Virus record (IMG/VR): IMGVR_UViG_3300033182_000538
Location: 1 to 64,000 of that record
Strand: one strand, 5' to 3'
Length of the DNA: 64,000 nucleotides
From: a virus
Of this stretch, positions 1 to 9,545 are shown piece after piece. Each line of letters starts with the position of its first letter. The first letter of the stretch is position 1. The notes beneath the pieces are model-generated. The model searched no databases. It worked only from the letters and a program-made list of their open reading frames with translations, and was not told the DNA's origin. A program made the translations under genes and the position numbers.

Positions 1-1203
1 ATCTTTAAAAGAAAGTTTCTTCCAAGTTTTGTAATCTACAAATTCAACAGCATCATCGGTTTTGTAGTATCCAAAGTGAAGTTTACCTTTACCATCGGAG
101 AATACAGTTTTACCAACTACATCGGCTTCGTTTACTGATTCGTTCATATATTTCTTCCAATCAGAAAATTCAGGTGCTTTATCGACGGACTTTGCGTTTC
201 TCATCAAATCTTTGTTTTGTTCACCACTTCTTGGATTGGCGATATCAGATGCGAATTTGTTTTTGATGTCTACATAGAAGTGTCTACCAAAGTAATCTAT
301 GATGTAAGCGCCTTTCTTACCCTTGAACGTGTCGTATTCGTTATGAAGTAATACGCCGGGAACTTCTAATCCGATTCCCGAATGTCCTGAAATATATTTG
401 ATTGGTGTGTCTTTGGTTAATTGATAGTAGTTGTGTCCTCTTTGTGGAGTAATCATCTTTTCATCAATACTCTCTTTTTTAGAAAACTTGTCTTTCAATC
501 TTTGAACAAGTGACTTTGCTTTTCCGTGAGCAGGGTGTTGTTTGTCCTTCAATGCGGTTGTTACTCTTACATCCTTTTTAGTTTCAGGATTCTTTACCTT
601 TTGGTCAGCAATTGCCTTAGCGACCATCATATGAACGGCAAAGTTTTCATTTGTGTTTTCCATTGATTCTCCAGCACATTGTTTCCAACCACCGCCGGCG
701 GCTTTGTATTGTTTAGATGCCCAACCATTTGCGTATGCGGATGGGTATACATCAAACTTTTGTTTTGCCTGTGATTTGTAGTAAGACCACTTAGAAGCGT
801 CAGTAGGACAATTCTTTTCATCAAGTCTTTCACCCTCACTCACTAATGACTCTTCTAATGATTCTTTTAGTGACATCAATCTATTTCCAAATGACCCCCC
901 AATTGACATACTCAAGTAAAATGCGAATGCGTCAATGATGTCGTGACCATCCCACTTTGCCATTTTAGCAATATCTATACCCTTATCTTCAATTACATCT
1001 TCCATTGGAGTGCCAATGTATTTCTTACTAGCTTTTGGGAAGTACTTACCTAATTCTTTAGCTTCACTATGGAAGTTAGCATCAGTTAATGCTCCTCTCA
1101 TAACTAACATCACAGCTTCGTGGTGTTCTGGTGAGTTTTTCTTAGTATCTCTAAAATACGAGTCTAAATACTTTTTAACTTTTTTATTGAGTTGAGGATT
1201 CAT
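1..1203 (-). CDS. Putative virion internal protein, C-terminal end outside window
   Basis: The frame is open from an ATG at 1203 to the left edge, giving at least 401 residues with no stop, so the gene is partial. I do not recognise a catalytic domain. The middle has a segment typical of proteins found beside phage head genes (FDVYPSAYANGWASK, then YKAAGGGWK), related to DUF5872-type sequences. Three sites fit a loose T4 prohead-protease pattern (I/L/V-x-E): VSE before G, IDE before K and VNE before A. The next gene upstream ends 8 nt before this start, and four neighbouring genes have similar short basic leaders. A role as a packaged, processed protein is inference. Confidence 0.7.
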   Translation of the reverse strand, partial: MNPQLNKKVKKYLDSYFRDTKKNSPEHHEAVMLVMRGALTDANFHSEAKELGKYFPKASKKYIGTPMEDVIEDKGIDIAKMAKWDGHDIIDAFAFYLSMSIGGSFGNRLMSLKESLEESLVSEGERLDEKNCPTDASKWSYYKSQAKQKFDVYPSAYANGWASKQYKAAGGGWKQCAGESMENTNENFAVHMMVAKAIADQKVKNPETKKDVRVTTALKDKQHPAHGKAKSLVQRLKDKFSKKESIDEKMITPQRGHNYYQLTKDTPIKYISGHSGIGLEVPGVLLHNEYDTFKGKKGAYIIDYFGRHFYVDIKNKFASDIANPRSGEQNKDLMRNAKSVDKAPEFSDWKKYMNESVNEADVVGKTVFSDGKGKLHFGYYKTDDAVEFVDYKTWKKLSFKD

Positions 1204-1211
1204 AGTACTCC

Positions 1212-1511
1212 TTAGTTGATATATGCGTTAAGTTCAAACCCGTTCTTCATACCATATACTGAAATCTGAAGTGCCTTTCTTTGTGGTTTACCACCTTTGA
1301 GTAGACCTACTGTAAACTCGTGGGTCTTACCTTGGCTTGGTCTTGATTTGATGTTTCTACCACCCATTACGATTTGAGAGTTCCAATCATCTTCATCGAT
1401 TTCATATCCTCTCTTCTCGGCCATCTCCTTTGCAGCTCCTGCTGCTGAAGTAAATGTCTTGTGGTATACTTTGTAATCTGCTTCGTTTAATAAGTCTTTT
1501 AACTTAATCAT
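1212..1511 (-). CDS. Small putative capsid-targeted protein, 99 aa
   Basis: I chose the ATG at 1511 because it lies 1 nt after the stop of the preceding gene; the longer frame to 1583 lies inside that gene. The N-terminus MIKLKDLLNEA resembles the T4 capsid-targeting leader (basic, hydrophobic, then L-x-E followed by A), which the prohead protease removes. The rest (about 88 residues, a mix of charged and beta-prone segments, KGGKPQRKALQISVYGM near the end) matches no family I recognise. Function is unknown; packaging into the head is inferred from the leader and the neighbours. Confidence 0.75.
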   Translation of the reverse strand: MIKLKDLLNEADYKVYHKTFTSAAGAAKEMAEKRGYEIDEDDWNSQIVMGGRNIKSRPSQGKTHEFTVGLLKGGKPQRKALQISVYGMKNGFELNAYIN

Positions 1512-1512
1512 A

Positions 1513-1923
1513 TTATGCCCCAGTTTTTGAGTATGTAGGTTTTTTACCCTTTGTACGATTTCCACCTTTTTTAGAATCCCCACCCTTTTTTTGTGCGGCT
1601 CTTTTTCTTCTTACGAATGATGCTCTTCCCTTTGGGCCGAGTTTAGCGGCTTTTTCAGCAGATAAACAAGCAGCGTATGCGCCGCCCCTTTCACCATCAC
1701 CACACTTACCTAACTTCTGACCATCGCTTCCGTATCTATCCCAACCACCTTTGGATGTACCACCTGAACCACCTTTACCAAACCATTTACGAAGGTCTTC
1801 AGTCATTACACCTTCTGAACATAGTTTTTCATATACATCAGAAATGGTATACTCCATAGCTAATGTATGAGGTACACCATCGGTTTTATATGATTCGTAA
1901 GTTTCTTTAATGAATTTCTTCAT
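1513..1923 (-). CDS. DUF5872-like basic protein, 136 aa
   Basis: Residues 45-136 are rich in Gly, Lys and Arg, with conserved-looking segments GWDRYGSDGQKLGKCGDGE and KLGPKGRASFVRRKRAAQ, as seen in DUF5872-type proteins of large DNA viruses and phages, which are small, basic and often virion associated. The N-terminus MKKFIKE is basic-hydrophobic and ends in I-x-E, like a capsid-targeting leader. It overlaps the upstream gene by 17 nt and touches the downstream gene. DNA binding in the capsid would fit its charge but is inference. Confidence 0.7.
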   Translation of the reverse strand: MKKFIKETYESYKTDGVPHTLAMEYTISDVYEKLCSEGVMTEDLRKWFGKGGSGGTSKGGWDRYGSDGQKLGKCGDGERGGAYAACLSAEKAAKLGPKGRASFVRRKRAAQKKGGDSKKGGNRTKGKKPTYSKTGA

Positions 1924-2503
1924 TATCGGTCTCCAGCTTTTGGATAAAGTTTTCTCTAAATAATTGAAACTCGTTATCTATTTTCTTTTCCATCTCATCC
2001 CACGACATACCATCCCATTCCTCAACAGAACCATCCTCGTTGATGAATTTAGCATTTAATGCTGCTTTCAAAGCTTCTTTTTCAAGCTCAGCTTGTTTTA
2101 ACCAAGCAGTCGCATTGTCTAATATTTTCTTTCGTTCGTACTCTTTGAACTTACCTTCGATTTTGAGTTGATGTTCCATATCAATCACACAATCGAAACA
2201 CATTCCGTGAATGGCCTTCATTTTGTGGTCATTACGTTTTGGGTTCGTACAAGTACAAACTTCTTTTGGACACTTTGAGAAAGTGTTAAGTTCTTTTCTT
2301 AACTCTGAAAGTTTACCAAGTTTTACTTTGTATCCTTTCTTTTGTTCCCAAGTGTTCCCTTCATCATCAGTCCATCGTTCACCGATTTCCCTCTTAACAA
2401 AGTTTTTAGTCTCACCAAATCCGATTGTGGTTTTAGTTTGACTTTTATGTGTTCCAGCAATCATTTCTTTGACTGCTTTGATGTTTTTTAATTTTTTAGA
2501 CAT
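1907..2503 (-). CDS. Conserved phage protein with Cys cluster, 198 aa
   Basis: The N-terminus (KNIKAVKEMIAGTHKSQT, then GERWTDDEGNTWEQKKGY) recalls a conserved protein of T4-like marine phages; I give no function. Residues about 78-106 hold C-x4-C-x-C and later C-x2-C (GMCFDC), consistent with one zinc site. The C-terminal third is helical and acidic. It starts a group of putative head-associated genes and has its own promoter just upstream: a -33/-7 host-type pair that also contains the TATTTATA motif, so it may be expressed both early and late. Confidence 0.7.
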   Translation of the reverse strand: MSKKLKNIKAVKEMIAGTHKSQTKTTIGFGETKNFVKREIGERWTDDEGNTWEQKKGYKVKLGKLSELRKELNTFSKCPKEVCTCTNPKRNDHKMKAIHGMCFDCVIDMEHQLKIEGKFKEYERKKILDNATAWLKQAELEKEALKAALNAKFINEDGSVEEWDGMSWDEMEKKIDNEFQLFRENFIQKLETDNEEIH

Positions 2504-2523
2504 AACTCTAATTTAGTTCAATA

Positions 2524-2557
2524 TATAAATATACAAAAATTAATAGAAAAGTCCAAG
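2524..2557 (-). promoter_or_regulatory. Promoter with host-type boxes and overlapping TATTTATA motif
   Basis: On the minus strand CTTG (2554-2557) is followed after 20 nt by TATATTTA (2526-2533), the Bacteroidetes -33/-7 layout, and TATTTATA lies at 2524-2531, 20 nt upstream of the ATG at 2503. It is the only site where the two promoter classes of this window overlap. Confidence 0.5.
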
Positions 2558-4867
2558 GATTTGATTAAGAGATGCAAACGTACCTGTTAACTTCATTGTG
2601 TATCCCTTGTAAGTAAACACAATACCTTCGTTTGGTACAATCTTATCTCTACCACCAACAGCGGCCAATCTTTCCAATTCCATTTTTAATTTTGCTATCT
2701 TTTTAGCATCACCTGATTTCTTAACATCCTTAATTGTTTGGTCTAATCTTTTCTGAATATCTCTAAGTGCTTTCTCAGGATTTACAGTTAATGCTGAAGA
2801 CATAAATGATAATACCTCTGCGCCAACTCCTAAGAAAATATCTTCGAACTTTCTCATATTCTCTTTAGCAATTCTAGCGTGGTCTTGTTTATCAGTCTTC
2901 TTCGCCCAATCTAATGTTTTAGTATCAGAAATGTTTTTCTTATCTAAACGGAATGACTTATCGTAAAATGCCCATCTACGAACCAATCCCATTTTTGTTT
3001 TATTATCTAAAGTTGATGGTGAATTTTTATCTACATAAGATTCCCACCATCTTTGGTGATACTCAGCAACACCATCTGAATCTTTCAACTTGAATTCTTT
3101 TTGAACTTTAGATAGTTGTCCAAAAAACTTTGATTTTAATTTGGATAATTCTTGATTTTGTGGTAACTTTACAACAGGTGGCCCTTGGATTGTATATTTG
3201 TCTTGTACATCCGCGTTCACTTGTTTAATCATACCAGCCAAGATTCTCGCATCAGAAGTATCAGCTCCGATAGCTTTTCCGCTCTCATCATATTCCATTG
3301 TTCCGTGGAAAACTAATAGCGGTTGACCATAAGGTATTACGTTTACTGACTCCGGCCAGATGACTTCGATGTTCATAAATTTTGAACCATCTTTGAAGAC
3401 CTTTTTTCTTTGTGCATCTGAAAGTTTTGAAATCGCTGATTCCAAATCTCTCATAGCGAAATTATACGCATCGGTCAACCCTCCTCTATTAGCAAACTTA
3501 TCTGAGACACCTTTAATGTCTAATGCGTTAAGTCCTCTATCCTTGAGGTGTGATTTATTTCTTGCAGCGATGATACCCCTATCTTTTCTATATGAGATAG
3601 CGAGTGCTTGTCCATCGGTTTTTTCTCGTGTAAACTCTAACTTACCATTGAGTGCCCCATCGATGATTAATTTTAAATCACCAAATGTTAATCCCAACTC
3701 AGTATCAAATGGGTGATTCATATGACCATATGCACCACCTTCGTTTAGAACACCTTCTTTTAAAAGTCCTTCCATATGAAGTTCTTTTTTCTTTAACTCT
3801 TTTGCCTTTTGTTTTTCAGTATCAATTTTTGGAGTAAGGTTGTCAAGTTCTTTTGGTTCAGCAAACTTAACAAATTGCATACCTAAACGAAGAGCAACTC
3901 TTTTAATGTGTTTTGCCCATTTTCTATAACCAGGACGACCTGTAATGTCTTTACCATATCTTTTAGACTGACCATCCATCGTATCACCCGTTGGGAAGAA
4001 TGATACACCTAAACGACCTGGCCCTTTAGGATACTGAGTATCTCTGAAGGATTCCATAGAATCATCATCCATTAGATATGATATAATTTCCCAACCCAAT
4101 TTTTCAGTTACTTCTTCAGCTTCTTTTCTGAATGTATTCATATTACCATAGAAAGCACCCGGCCCATCATCTACAATACCTTTACCACTTACTGGAATCT
4201 GAGATGCTTCGTTGATTAATTCATTCATATCAAATGTTTGAAGAAATGATTCCATTACCGATTCTACTTTAGCAATACGATTGGATACTAAATCAAAAAT
4301 CTTTTGGTTGAATTTTGGATATACCGACTTGAAGAACTTCATTCGTTTCTTCTCATCGGGGTCAGACATCCCAGCTCTTACTTCAGTTCCTGATATACCT
4401 TTACCTTGTGGTGGTACGATATAAACATATCCTTTATCAGCAAACCCTTGTGTTACATTGTCTTTTTTATATGGGTCAAAGTATCTACCTTTACCCATAC
4501 CCAATCTACCTGCGTCTTTTTGACCTACAACTGTTATGAAGGCTGTGGTCTTTTCATCAAATGATTGTAAGATTTCTTTTGGAGCGTATGGATTCTTTAC
4601 TTGGTATATTTTATTTTTTGGGATACCAAACATAGTAGTCATTATCTGAACCTTTTCCTTGAAACGGAATGGTGACTTTGGTAATTGTACTTTATCGGAT
4701 GTACCAATATACACATTGTCTTTACCAAACTTTTTTACTAAATGTTGATATACTGCGTTATGGCCTGAGTGGAAAGGGTGGAATCTTCCTACATAGGTTA
4801 CGACTGTTTTCTTTATGTCTTCAGTAAGTATTGATTCCAATACCCAATCTTTAATCAGTTTTCCCAT
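2540..4867 (-). CDS. NMN adenylyltransferase-like / RNA-ligase-like fusion, putative processed virion protein
   Basis: This 775-residue protein has three parts. Residues 20-200 are a nucleotidylyltransferase of the NadM/NadR type: GRFHPFHSGH (27-36) is the HxGH nucleotide-binding motif and ISGTEVR (158-164) the C-terminal motif. Residues 221-365 are unrecognised. Residues 380-775 carry the motifs of covalent nucleotidyltransferases (RNA/DNA ligases): KTDG with Lys416 as the AMP-accepting residue, NIEVIWPE around 499, EGIVF around 747 and MKLTG around 758. The N-terminus ends ILTE, and INE-A (220), LKE-G (371) and LNE-G (376) fall exactly at the domain borders, as expected if a prohead protease splits the protein. 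The domain calls are fairly firm; processing and packaging are inferred. Confidence 0.75.
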   Translation of the reverse strand: MGKLIKDWVLESILTEDIKKTVVTYVGRFHPFHSGHNAVYQHLVKKFGKDNVYIGTSDKVQLPKSPFRFKEKVQIMTTMFGIPKNKIYQVKNPYAPKEILQSFDEKTTAFITVVGQKDAGRLGMGKGRYFDPYKKDNVTQGFADKGYVYIVPPQGKGISGTEVRAGMSDPDEKKRMKFFKSVYPKFNQKIFDLVSNRIAKVESVMESFLQTFDMNELINEASQIPVSGKGIVDDGPGAFYGNMNTFRKEAEEVTEKLGWEIISYLMDDDSMESFRDTQYPKGPGRLGVSFFPTGDTMDGQSKRYGKDITGRPGYRKWAKHIKRVALRLGMQFVKFAEPKELDNLTPKIDTEKQKAKELKKKELHMEGLLKEGVLNEGGAYGHMNHPFDTELGLTFGDLKLIIDGALNGKLEFTREKTDGQALAISYRKDRGIIAARNKSHLKDRGLNALDIKGVSDKFANRGGLTDAYNFAMRDLESAISKLSDAQRKKVFKDGSKFMNIEVIWPESVNVIPYGQPLLVFHGTMEYDESGKAIGADTSDARILAGMIKQVNADVQDKYTIQGPPVVKLPQNQELSKLKSKFFGQLSKVQKEFKLKDSDGVAEYHQRWWESYVDKNSPSTLDNKTKMGLVRRWAFYDKSFRLDKKNISDTKTLDWAKKTDKQDHARIAKENMRKFEDIFLGVGAEVLSFMSSALTVNPEKALRDIQKRLDQTIKDVKKSGDAKKIAKLKMELERLAAVGGRDKIVPNEGIVFTYKGYTMKLTGTFASLNQILGLFY

Positions 4868-4900
4868 ATTAATAAGTATTTGTTTTAACTATTAAACACA

Positions 4901-7900
4901 TTACAATTCTTCTTGGACTCTCATTATTAGAGCTATGTCATCAACCGATAAATTCACGTTACTGACTTGTATTTTCAACATAAGCGTATCACCCGCTTGG
5001 TAACTTACATATGATGATAATACAAGATTACCGCCGCGGTCACCATTATACCAACAGGGTATAAGATTCTGATACCCTTGGCCTAAGATAAATTGTTGGA
5101 CATTATTTTTCCAAATTCCAACTCTAAGATATCTACCAGATAACCCACCACTCACAACATCACATTGCCCACTTAAATGTGTAATTTTTCCACCAATTGG
5201 CATTCTATAACCTTGACCATTTGTTACTCCGTTTACTGTTGTAACTTCTGTGAACGAAGATGCATTATTAAAAGTTGGGTTATATCCATATTGTAAATAT
5301 TGTGAAGACCCACCCCAAAATGATTTGTATTGAGATGAAGATTTACCAACTGAATATATGTCTGTGGTTAACGGATAAATGTTACTTGATGATACTGCGT
5401 TTTTGTCTACAAAAAACTTAGTGGTACTTCCATCAAATAATTGCATCTTTCCATTCATATAGAAATCTTTCCAATATCGTTGGAATCCTTGATACAATGA
5501 ATTTTCACCTAAACTATATATACCACTTTCCTCTGGAGTTATATTACCATTTATTACCATTACAGGTTGAACGCTATTCGATGTAGTTATTTCACGACCA
5601 GTTATTGCTACCTTATTGTTTACAGACAACATACCAACATTTAAAGATGTAGAACGTACACCTTTTACTATTCTCATTTCTGAGAGTTTGATTTGTGTTG
5701 CAACACCCGGCGAACCACCACCAAGAATAGTTTTTTGATACCAAGATACTCGTATTCTAAATACATCAACAATTGATGGCGCATAACTTGTAACAGTTCT
5801 AAGAGTTTGTGATAATGGTATATCGAATTGTAAAACGTGTTTTGGATTATTTGATATTTGTTCAAAAGTACCTAATACAGTACCACCTTCAGTTAAAATT
5901 TCAGCTCTAACAATAAATCCAAATCCATCCCAGTTTCCACTAAAAGATGCGTCAAATTGTAGTGTTAACACATCTGATAATGTTATCTCTTGACCTATAA
6001 CAATTGGGTCAGAAGTAATACCAATTCTATAATTCTCACCTATGTTCGAAGTATCCATATACCGTGGGAATATACCTTGTATTTTACCATTTCTTGGTAA
6101 GTTTCTAAGTATAGGTTTTAAAAACGAAACAGCGTCGTTGAATAATTTTTCAGACCCACTCCAAGAACCAGAGCTCACATATATTGGTTGTTCATAATCT
6201 TCTATATCACCACCCATAGAAAGGATGGTTCTAAATTGCTTTGTACTTTCAATTGAGCCATAATCATTAGCACCCCTTGCTGCATTGGGGCCAATCCCAT
6301 AACCTCGAATTGCTTCAAGAGTTAAAGATGCTGAATAATGTCCTATTTGGTAATTTCCGGATATGGCGCCAACTTCAGCAGTTCTAAATCTATTCCAAAC
6401 ATTTTGACCACCAAATAATTTACCATCACTACCAATTGTATGTTTTGCTACCGCACCAGTACCAACGCCTGAACCAATAACATCCTTCAATTGCCAGTTA
6501 TCAGCCACTGTTACGGCGGGGTTTGATTGTGTTACCCAAGTTTCTACCCAAAGTGGCGCATCTGAAACTGTTATTGGTTCTTGACCTGGATATATTGGAT
6601 AATCTAAAAGAGTACCAGTAGAGCTTCTATATTTCTCAGTTACATTATGTGACCCACTTGCTCCAAGTTGAACATTACCCCCTAATACATTAACATCTTT
6701 AAACGTACCCGTTTCAGCAGTAATATCACCTTTTACAGTAACATCACCAGAAGATGATAAATGGAAGTTAGAAGCACTAATTTCAATATTACCATCCGAA
6801 CCACTAATATAAGAAGCGTCCGAACCTCCGATTTGACCCAATATAAATTTAGATACTCTAATGTCAACTAATGAACCTGTAATCGTAAGTGTATCATTAT
6901 CCCAAACTAATCTATCACCTAATGAAAAGTTTGAAGATGAATCAACATAAAATCCAGTATTACTATTTCCGTGAGTTCCCGTTCCTATGAAGAGTTTACC
7001 AGCCTCCATATTAATACCACCAATAGAACCCGTTCTAGCGATGATACCACCTTGAAGGAACACGTTATCAGTAGCTATACCAAATCCTGGATTAGAATTA
7101 CCATATACTAAGTCATTACCAGCAATACCACCTAAATCACCAATTCTGGCTTTCAGAGCAACATCGTATAACCCACTACCAGTTCTTTCAACAATATCAA
7201 TAAACGGAGTTGAAGTATCATTTGGATTAGCGTTCATTTTTATGTAACCAGTATTCAACTTACCAGTTGATACGATTACTTGACCATCTTCATATGCTTG
7301 AGCGGCAGATGCAAGGTCTCCAACAAAATTTCCTATTGCAGATTCCCCACTACCATATGCACGAGTAACCATTATTCGACCGTGGGTTTCATCTTCACCA
7401 CTATTGTCACCATCGATAGAGGCTGAATCTAATAAAACGTATTCAGTTTGGAATCCAGTACCATCAACACGTTTAATTAAAAGAATTTCACCTTGAGAAA
7501 ATCCACTAGCATTTTTTACTGACATAGTGGTTTCGGTAGAAAGTACTGAACCTGTGATTGTAGTAGCGTTTGCTATCCATAGCTGACCACCTACAGCGTT
7601 TACTGATTCTTTTTCAAATGTAGTTGTTCTTAACGTACCTCTAATTCTTACGTTTTCAAATTCTGCAGTACCATTACCCTCAGAAGATATTTTCCAACCC
7701 TTTAATCCACTAGCAAAATTTCGTGTTTGTAGAATACCCTCGGGTCTCATTATAAGATTACCACCTTCAATTGAACCTGTTGTAATATCCCAACCACCAA
7801 TTGAGGCTGATACAAATCTTGCGAAACCATCCGACTTAATAGATGATGATGCATTTGCTTCAGTAGATGGTGCTCCATTTACAACCGCCGGAGTTCTTAA

Positions 7901-9526
7901 ATTATCAACACTTAAATCTGATAAGATTGTAGCGTTAGCCCCAATAATCAAACTACCATCACCACCATTTGCCGCAGGGTCTAAGTGGAAAATGGATGAA
8001 CTAATTTCAATATTACCATCCGAACCACTAATGAATTGTGTATTTAAAGTTCCTACAAAAAACTTGTCTGTTTTAACATCTAGCAATCCACCATTTTCAG
8101 TTGTAAAGATAAAGTGTCTATCATCATTGTCACCAATCATCTGCATACCAACACCATTTAAGGTATCAGCACCAACTTGTAGATTACCACTACCAGAGTA
8201 GAATATGAATCCACCTGGCCCAAGACCTAACGAAGCTGATGTTTGTCCATCAAATCCAACCGACCTAATGAATCCACTACTTGCACCACCGATTTCAATA
8301 CCACTACCTAATGCGTTTGATATAAAGATAGAACCCGTTATGAGAGAGTTTTGTCCACCAATATATGAATTAGCCCCTTCAAAGATTACATCTTCAATTA
8401 AGATAACACTATCGGATATTTCACCATTCTTATTTAAGAATTGAATCCTAAGTGTTTTTGGGTCACCAATATGTTTTGATGGAATCTTTACCTTATACGT
8501 TATATTTGTATCAGTTGTAATTCTCGTGTTGGCTAATATTTCAAAATCACCACCAAATCCTTTTGATTTGATTGAAGTGTTTAGACTATAAACATTACCA
8601 AGAATTGGTGATAAGTTTGGAATTGTGATATTAGCAACCGCTTCAAAGTTTTCAGTTGATGCGTTTGAAGCCGATGAGAAGAATATAATACTACCACTAA
8701 TATCAGCGGTATCTGAGTAAATATATGTGTGTGTAGACCCATCACCTCGTGGGTCACTTGCTGTAATTGGTGCGACTAATCTAATAATATCACTACCACT
8801 AATAGCTTTTATACTACCCGTATAATCGGTTGGTTGACTTGTACCTTTCGATTGTGGGTATAATGTTATGTCTGATAAATCTAATCTAATTTCACCATCA
8901 ACCATTTCACCTGTAAAGTTTGAGCCGAAAGACCCACTTCGTTGTAATGAAATGTCTTCACCATAATTTGATTTTATATATTTTACTTTTGTAGATTGTG
9001 TTGTCAATGATATACCATCAGCGGTTTGTGGTATACTGCTATACGAATCTAAACTAGCAGAACACGTTGCCGTTGGTAGATTTGGCGATTGAAAGATGAT
9101 TGGAGCGATTGATGGCTCAGTAGGTCTAATTGGTATACTTCGTGTCCATCTAACTAATTGGTTGTCTCTTGTTATACCGACAATAACAATAGTACCAACT
9201 CCTTGTGGAGTGTTTTCTCTCGAAACATCTCTACCTGAATAAATCCATACTGTAACTAATCGTGACCCATCAGTAGCTTGATAGTTTGGTATTTCGTGAT
9301 ATATCGCGTTACCCTTAGAATCGAGTACTTCTATTTTAATTTCAGAATTAGGTGCAAGTAGGTCTGAATCAGAACCTAAAATTCTAAATGCGTTCTTACC
9401 ATTCCCAAAATATTCTGGAATAGAAGATACCCTAAAGTAATCAGGGGAATTAGCAGATGTGTCAATTACACCTGCTTCGTATCTTAGTAAGTTTTGTTTA
9501 CTACGCTTCTTGTACTCTAATGCCAT
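4901..9526 (-). CDS. Large tail fibre/appendage protein, 1541 aa
   Basis: The protein is rich in Ser, Gly, Thr and Asn with many short beta repeats (TGSIGG, ISGSDGNIEIS, TGSLVDI), the pattern of trimeric fibre proteins. The N-terminal 150 residues look globular and may attach to the virion. ISGSDGNIEIS appears twice, encoded by an identical 32-nt stretch at 6777-6808 and 8001-8032. The C-terminal 110 residues (SGRYLRVGIWKNNVQQF onwards) look like a compact beta domain and could be the receptor-binding tip. A TATTTATA late-type motif lies 20 nt upstream. Fibre assignment is from composition and context; no chaperone domain was seen. Confidence 0.7.
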   Translation of the reverse strand: MALEYKKRSKQNLLRYEAGVIDTSANSPDYFRVSSIPEYFGNGKNAFRILGSDSDLLAPNSEIKIEVLDSKGNAIYHEIPNYQATDGSRLVTVWIYSGRDVSRENTPQGVGTIVIVGITRDNQLVRWTRSIPIRPTEPSIAPIIFQSPNLPTATCSASLDSYSSIPQTADGISLTTQSTKVKYIKSNYGEDISLQRSGSFGSNFTGEMVDGEIRLDLSDITLYPQSKGTSQPTDYTGSIKAISGSDIIRLVAPITASDPRGDGSTHTYIYSDTADISGSIIFFSSASNASTENFEAVANITIPNLSPILGNVYSLNTSIKSKGFGGDFEILANTRITTDTNITYKVKIPSKHIGDPKTLRIQFLNKNGEISDSVILIEDVIFEGANSYIGGQNSLITGSIFISNALGSGIEIGGASSGFIRSVGFDGQTSASLGLGPGGFIFYSGSGNLQVGADTLNGVGMQMIGDNDDRHFIFTTENGGLLDVKTDKFFVGTLNTQFISGSDGNIEISSSIFHLDPAANGGDGSLIIGANATILSDLSVDNLRTPAVVNGAPSTEANASSSIKSDGFARFVSASIGGWDITTGSIEGGNLIMRPEGILQTRNFASGLKGWKISSEGNGTAEFENVRIRGTLRTTTFEKESVNAVGGQLWIANATTITGSVLSTETTMSVKNASGFSQGEILLIKRVDGTGFQTEYVLLDSASIDGDNSGEDETHGRIMVTRAYGSGESAIGNFVGDLASAAQAYEDGQVIVSTGKLNTGYIKMNANPNDTSTPFIDIVERTGSGLYDVALKARIGDLGGIAGNDLVYGNSNPGFGIATDNVFLQGGIIARTGSIGGINMEAGKLFIGTGTHGNSNTGFYVDSSSNFSLGDRLVWDNDTLTITGSLVDIRVSKFILGQIGGSDASYISGSDGNIEISASNFHLSSSGDVTVKGDITAETGTFKDVNVLGGNVQLGASGSHNVTEKYRSSTGTLLDYPIYPGQEPITVSDAPLWVETWVTQSNPAVTVADNWQLKDVIGSGVGTGAVAKHTIGSDGKLFGGQNVWNRFRTAEVGAISGNYQIGHYSASLTLEAIRGYGIGPNAARGANDYGSIESTKQFRTILSMGGDIEDYEQPIYVSSGSWSGSEKLFNDAVSFLKPILRNLPRNGKIQGIFPRYMDTSNIGENYRIGITSDPIVIGQEITLSDVLTLQFDASFSGNWDGFGFIVRAEILTEGGTVLGTFEQISNNPKHVLQFDIPLSQTLRTVTSYAPSIVDVFRIRVSWYQKTILGGGSPGVATQIKLSEMRIVKGVRSTSLNVGMLSVNNKVAITGREITTSNSVQPVMVINGNITPEESGIYSLGENSLYQGFQRYWKDFYMNGKMQLFDGSTTKFFVDKNAVSSSNIYPLTTDIYSVGKSSSQYKSFWGGSSQYLQYGYNPTFNNASSFTEVTTVNGVTNGQGYRMPIGGKITHLSGQCDVVSGGLSGRYLRVGIWKNNVQQFILGQGYQNLIPCWYNGDRGGNLVLSSYVSYQAGDTLMLKIQVSNVNLSVDDIALIMRVQEEL

Positions 9527-9545
9527 TCATAGACTCCATCATATA

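Noticed and set aside
1512-1583. Longer start for the 99-residue gene
   Set aside because: The extension lies in the end of the DUF5872-like gene and the ATG at 1511 gives a leader like the neighbours.
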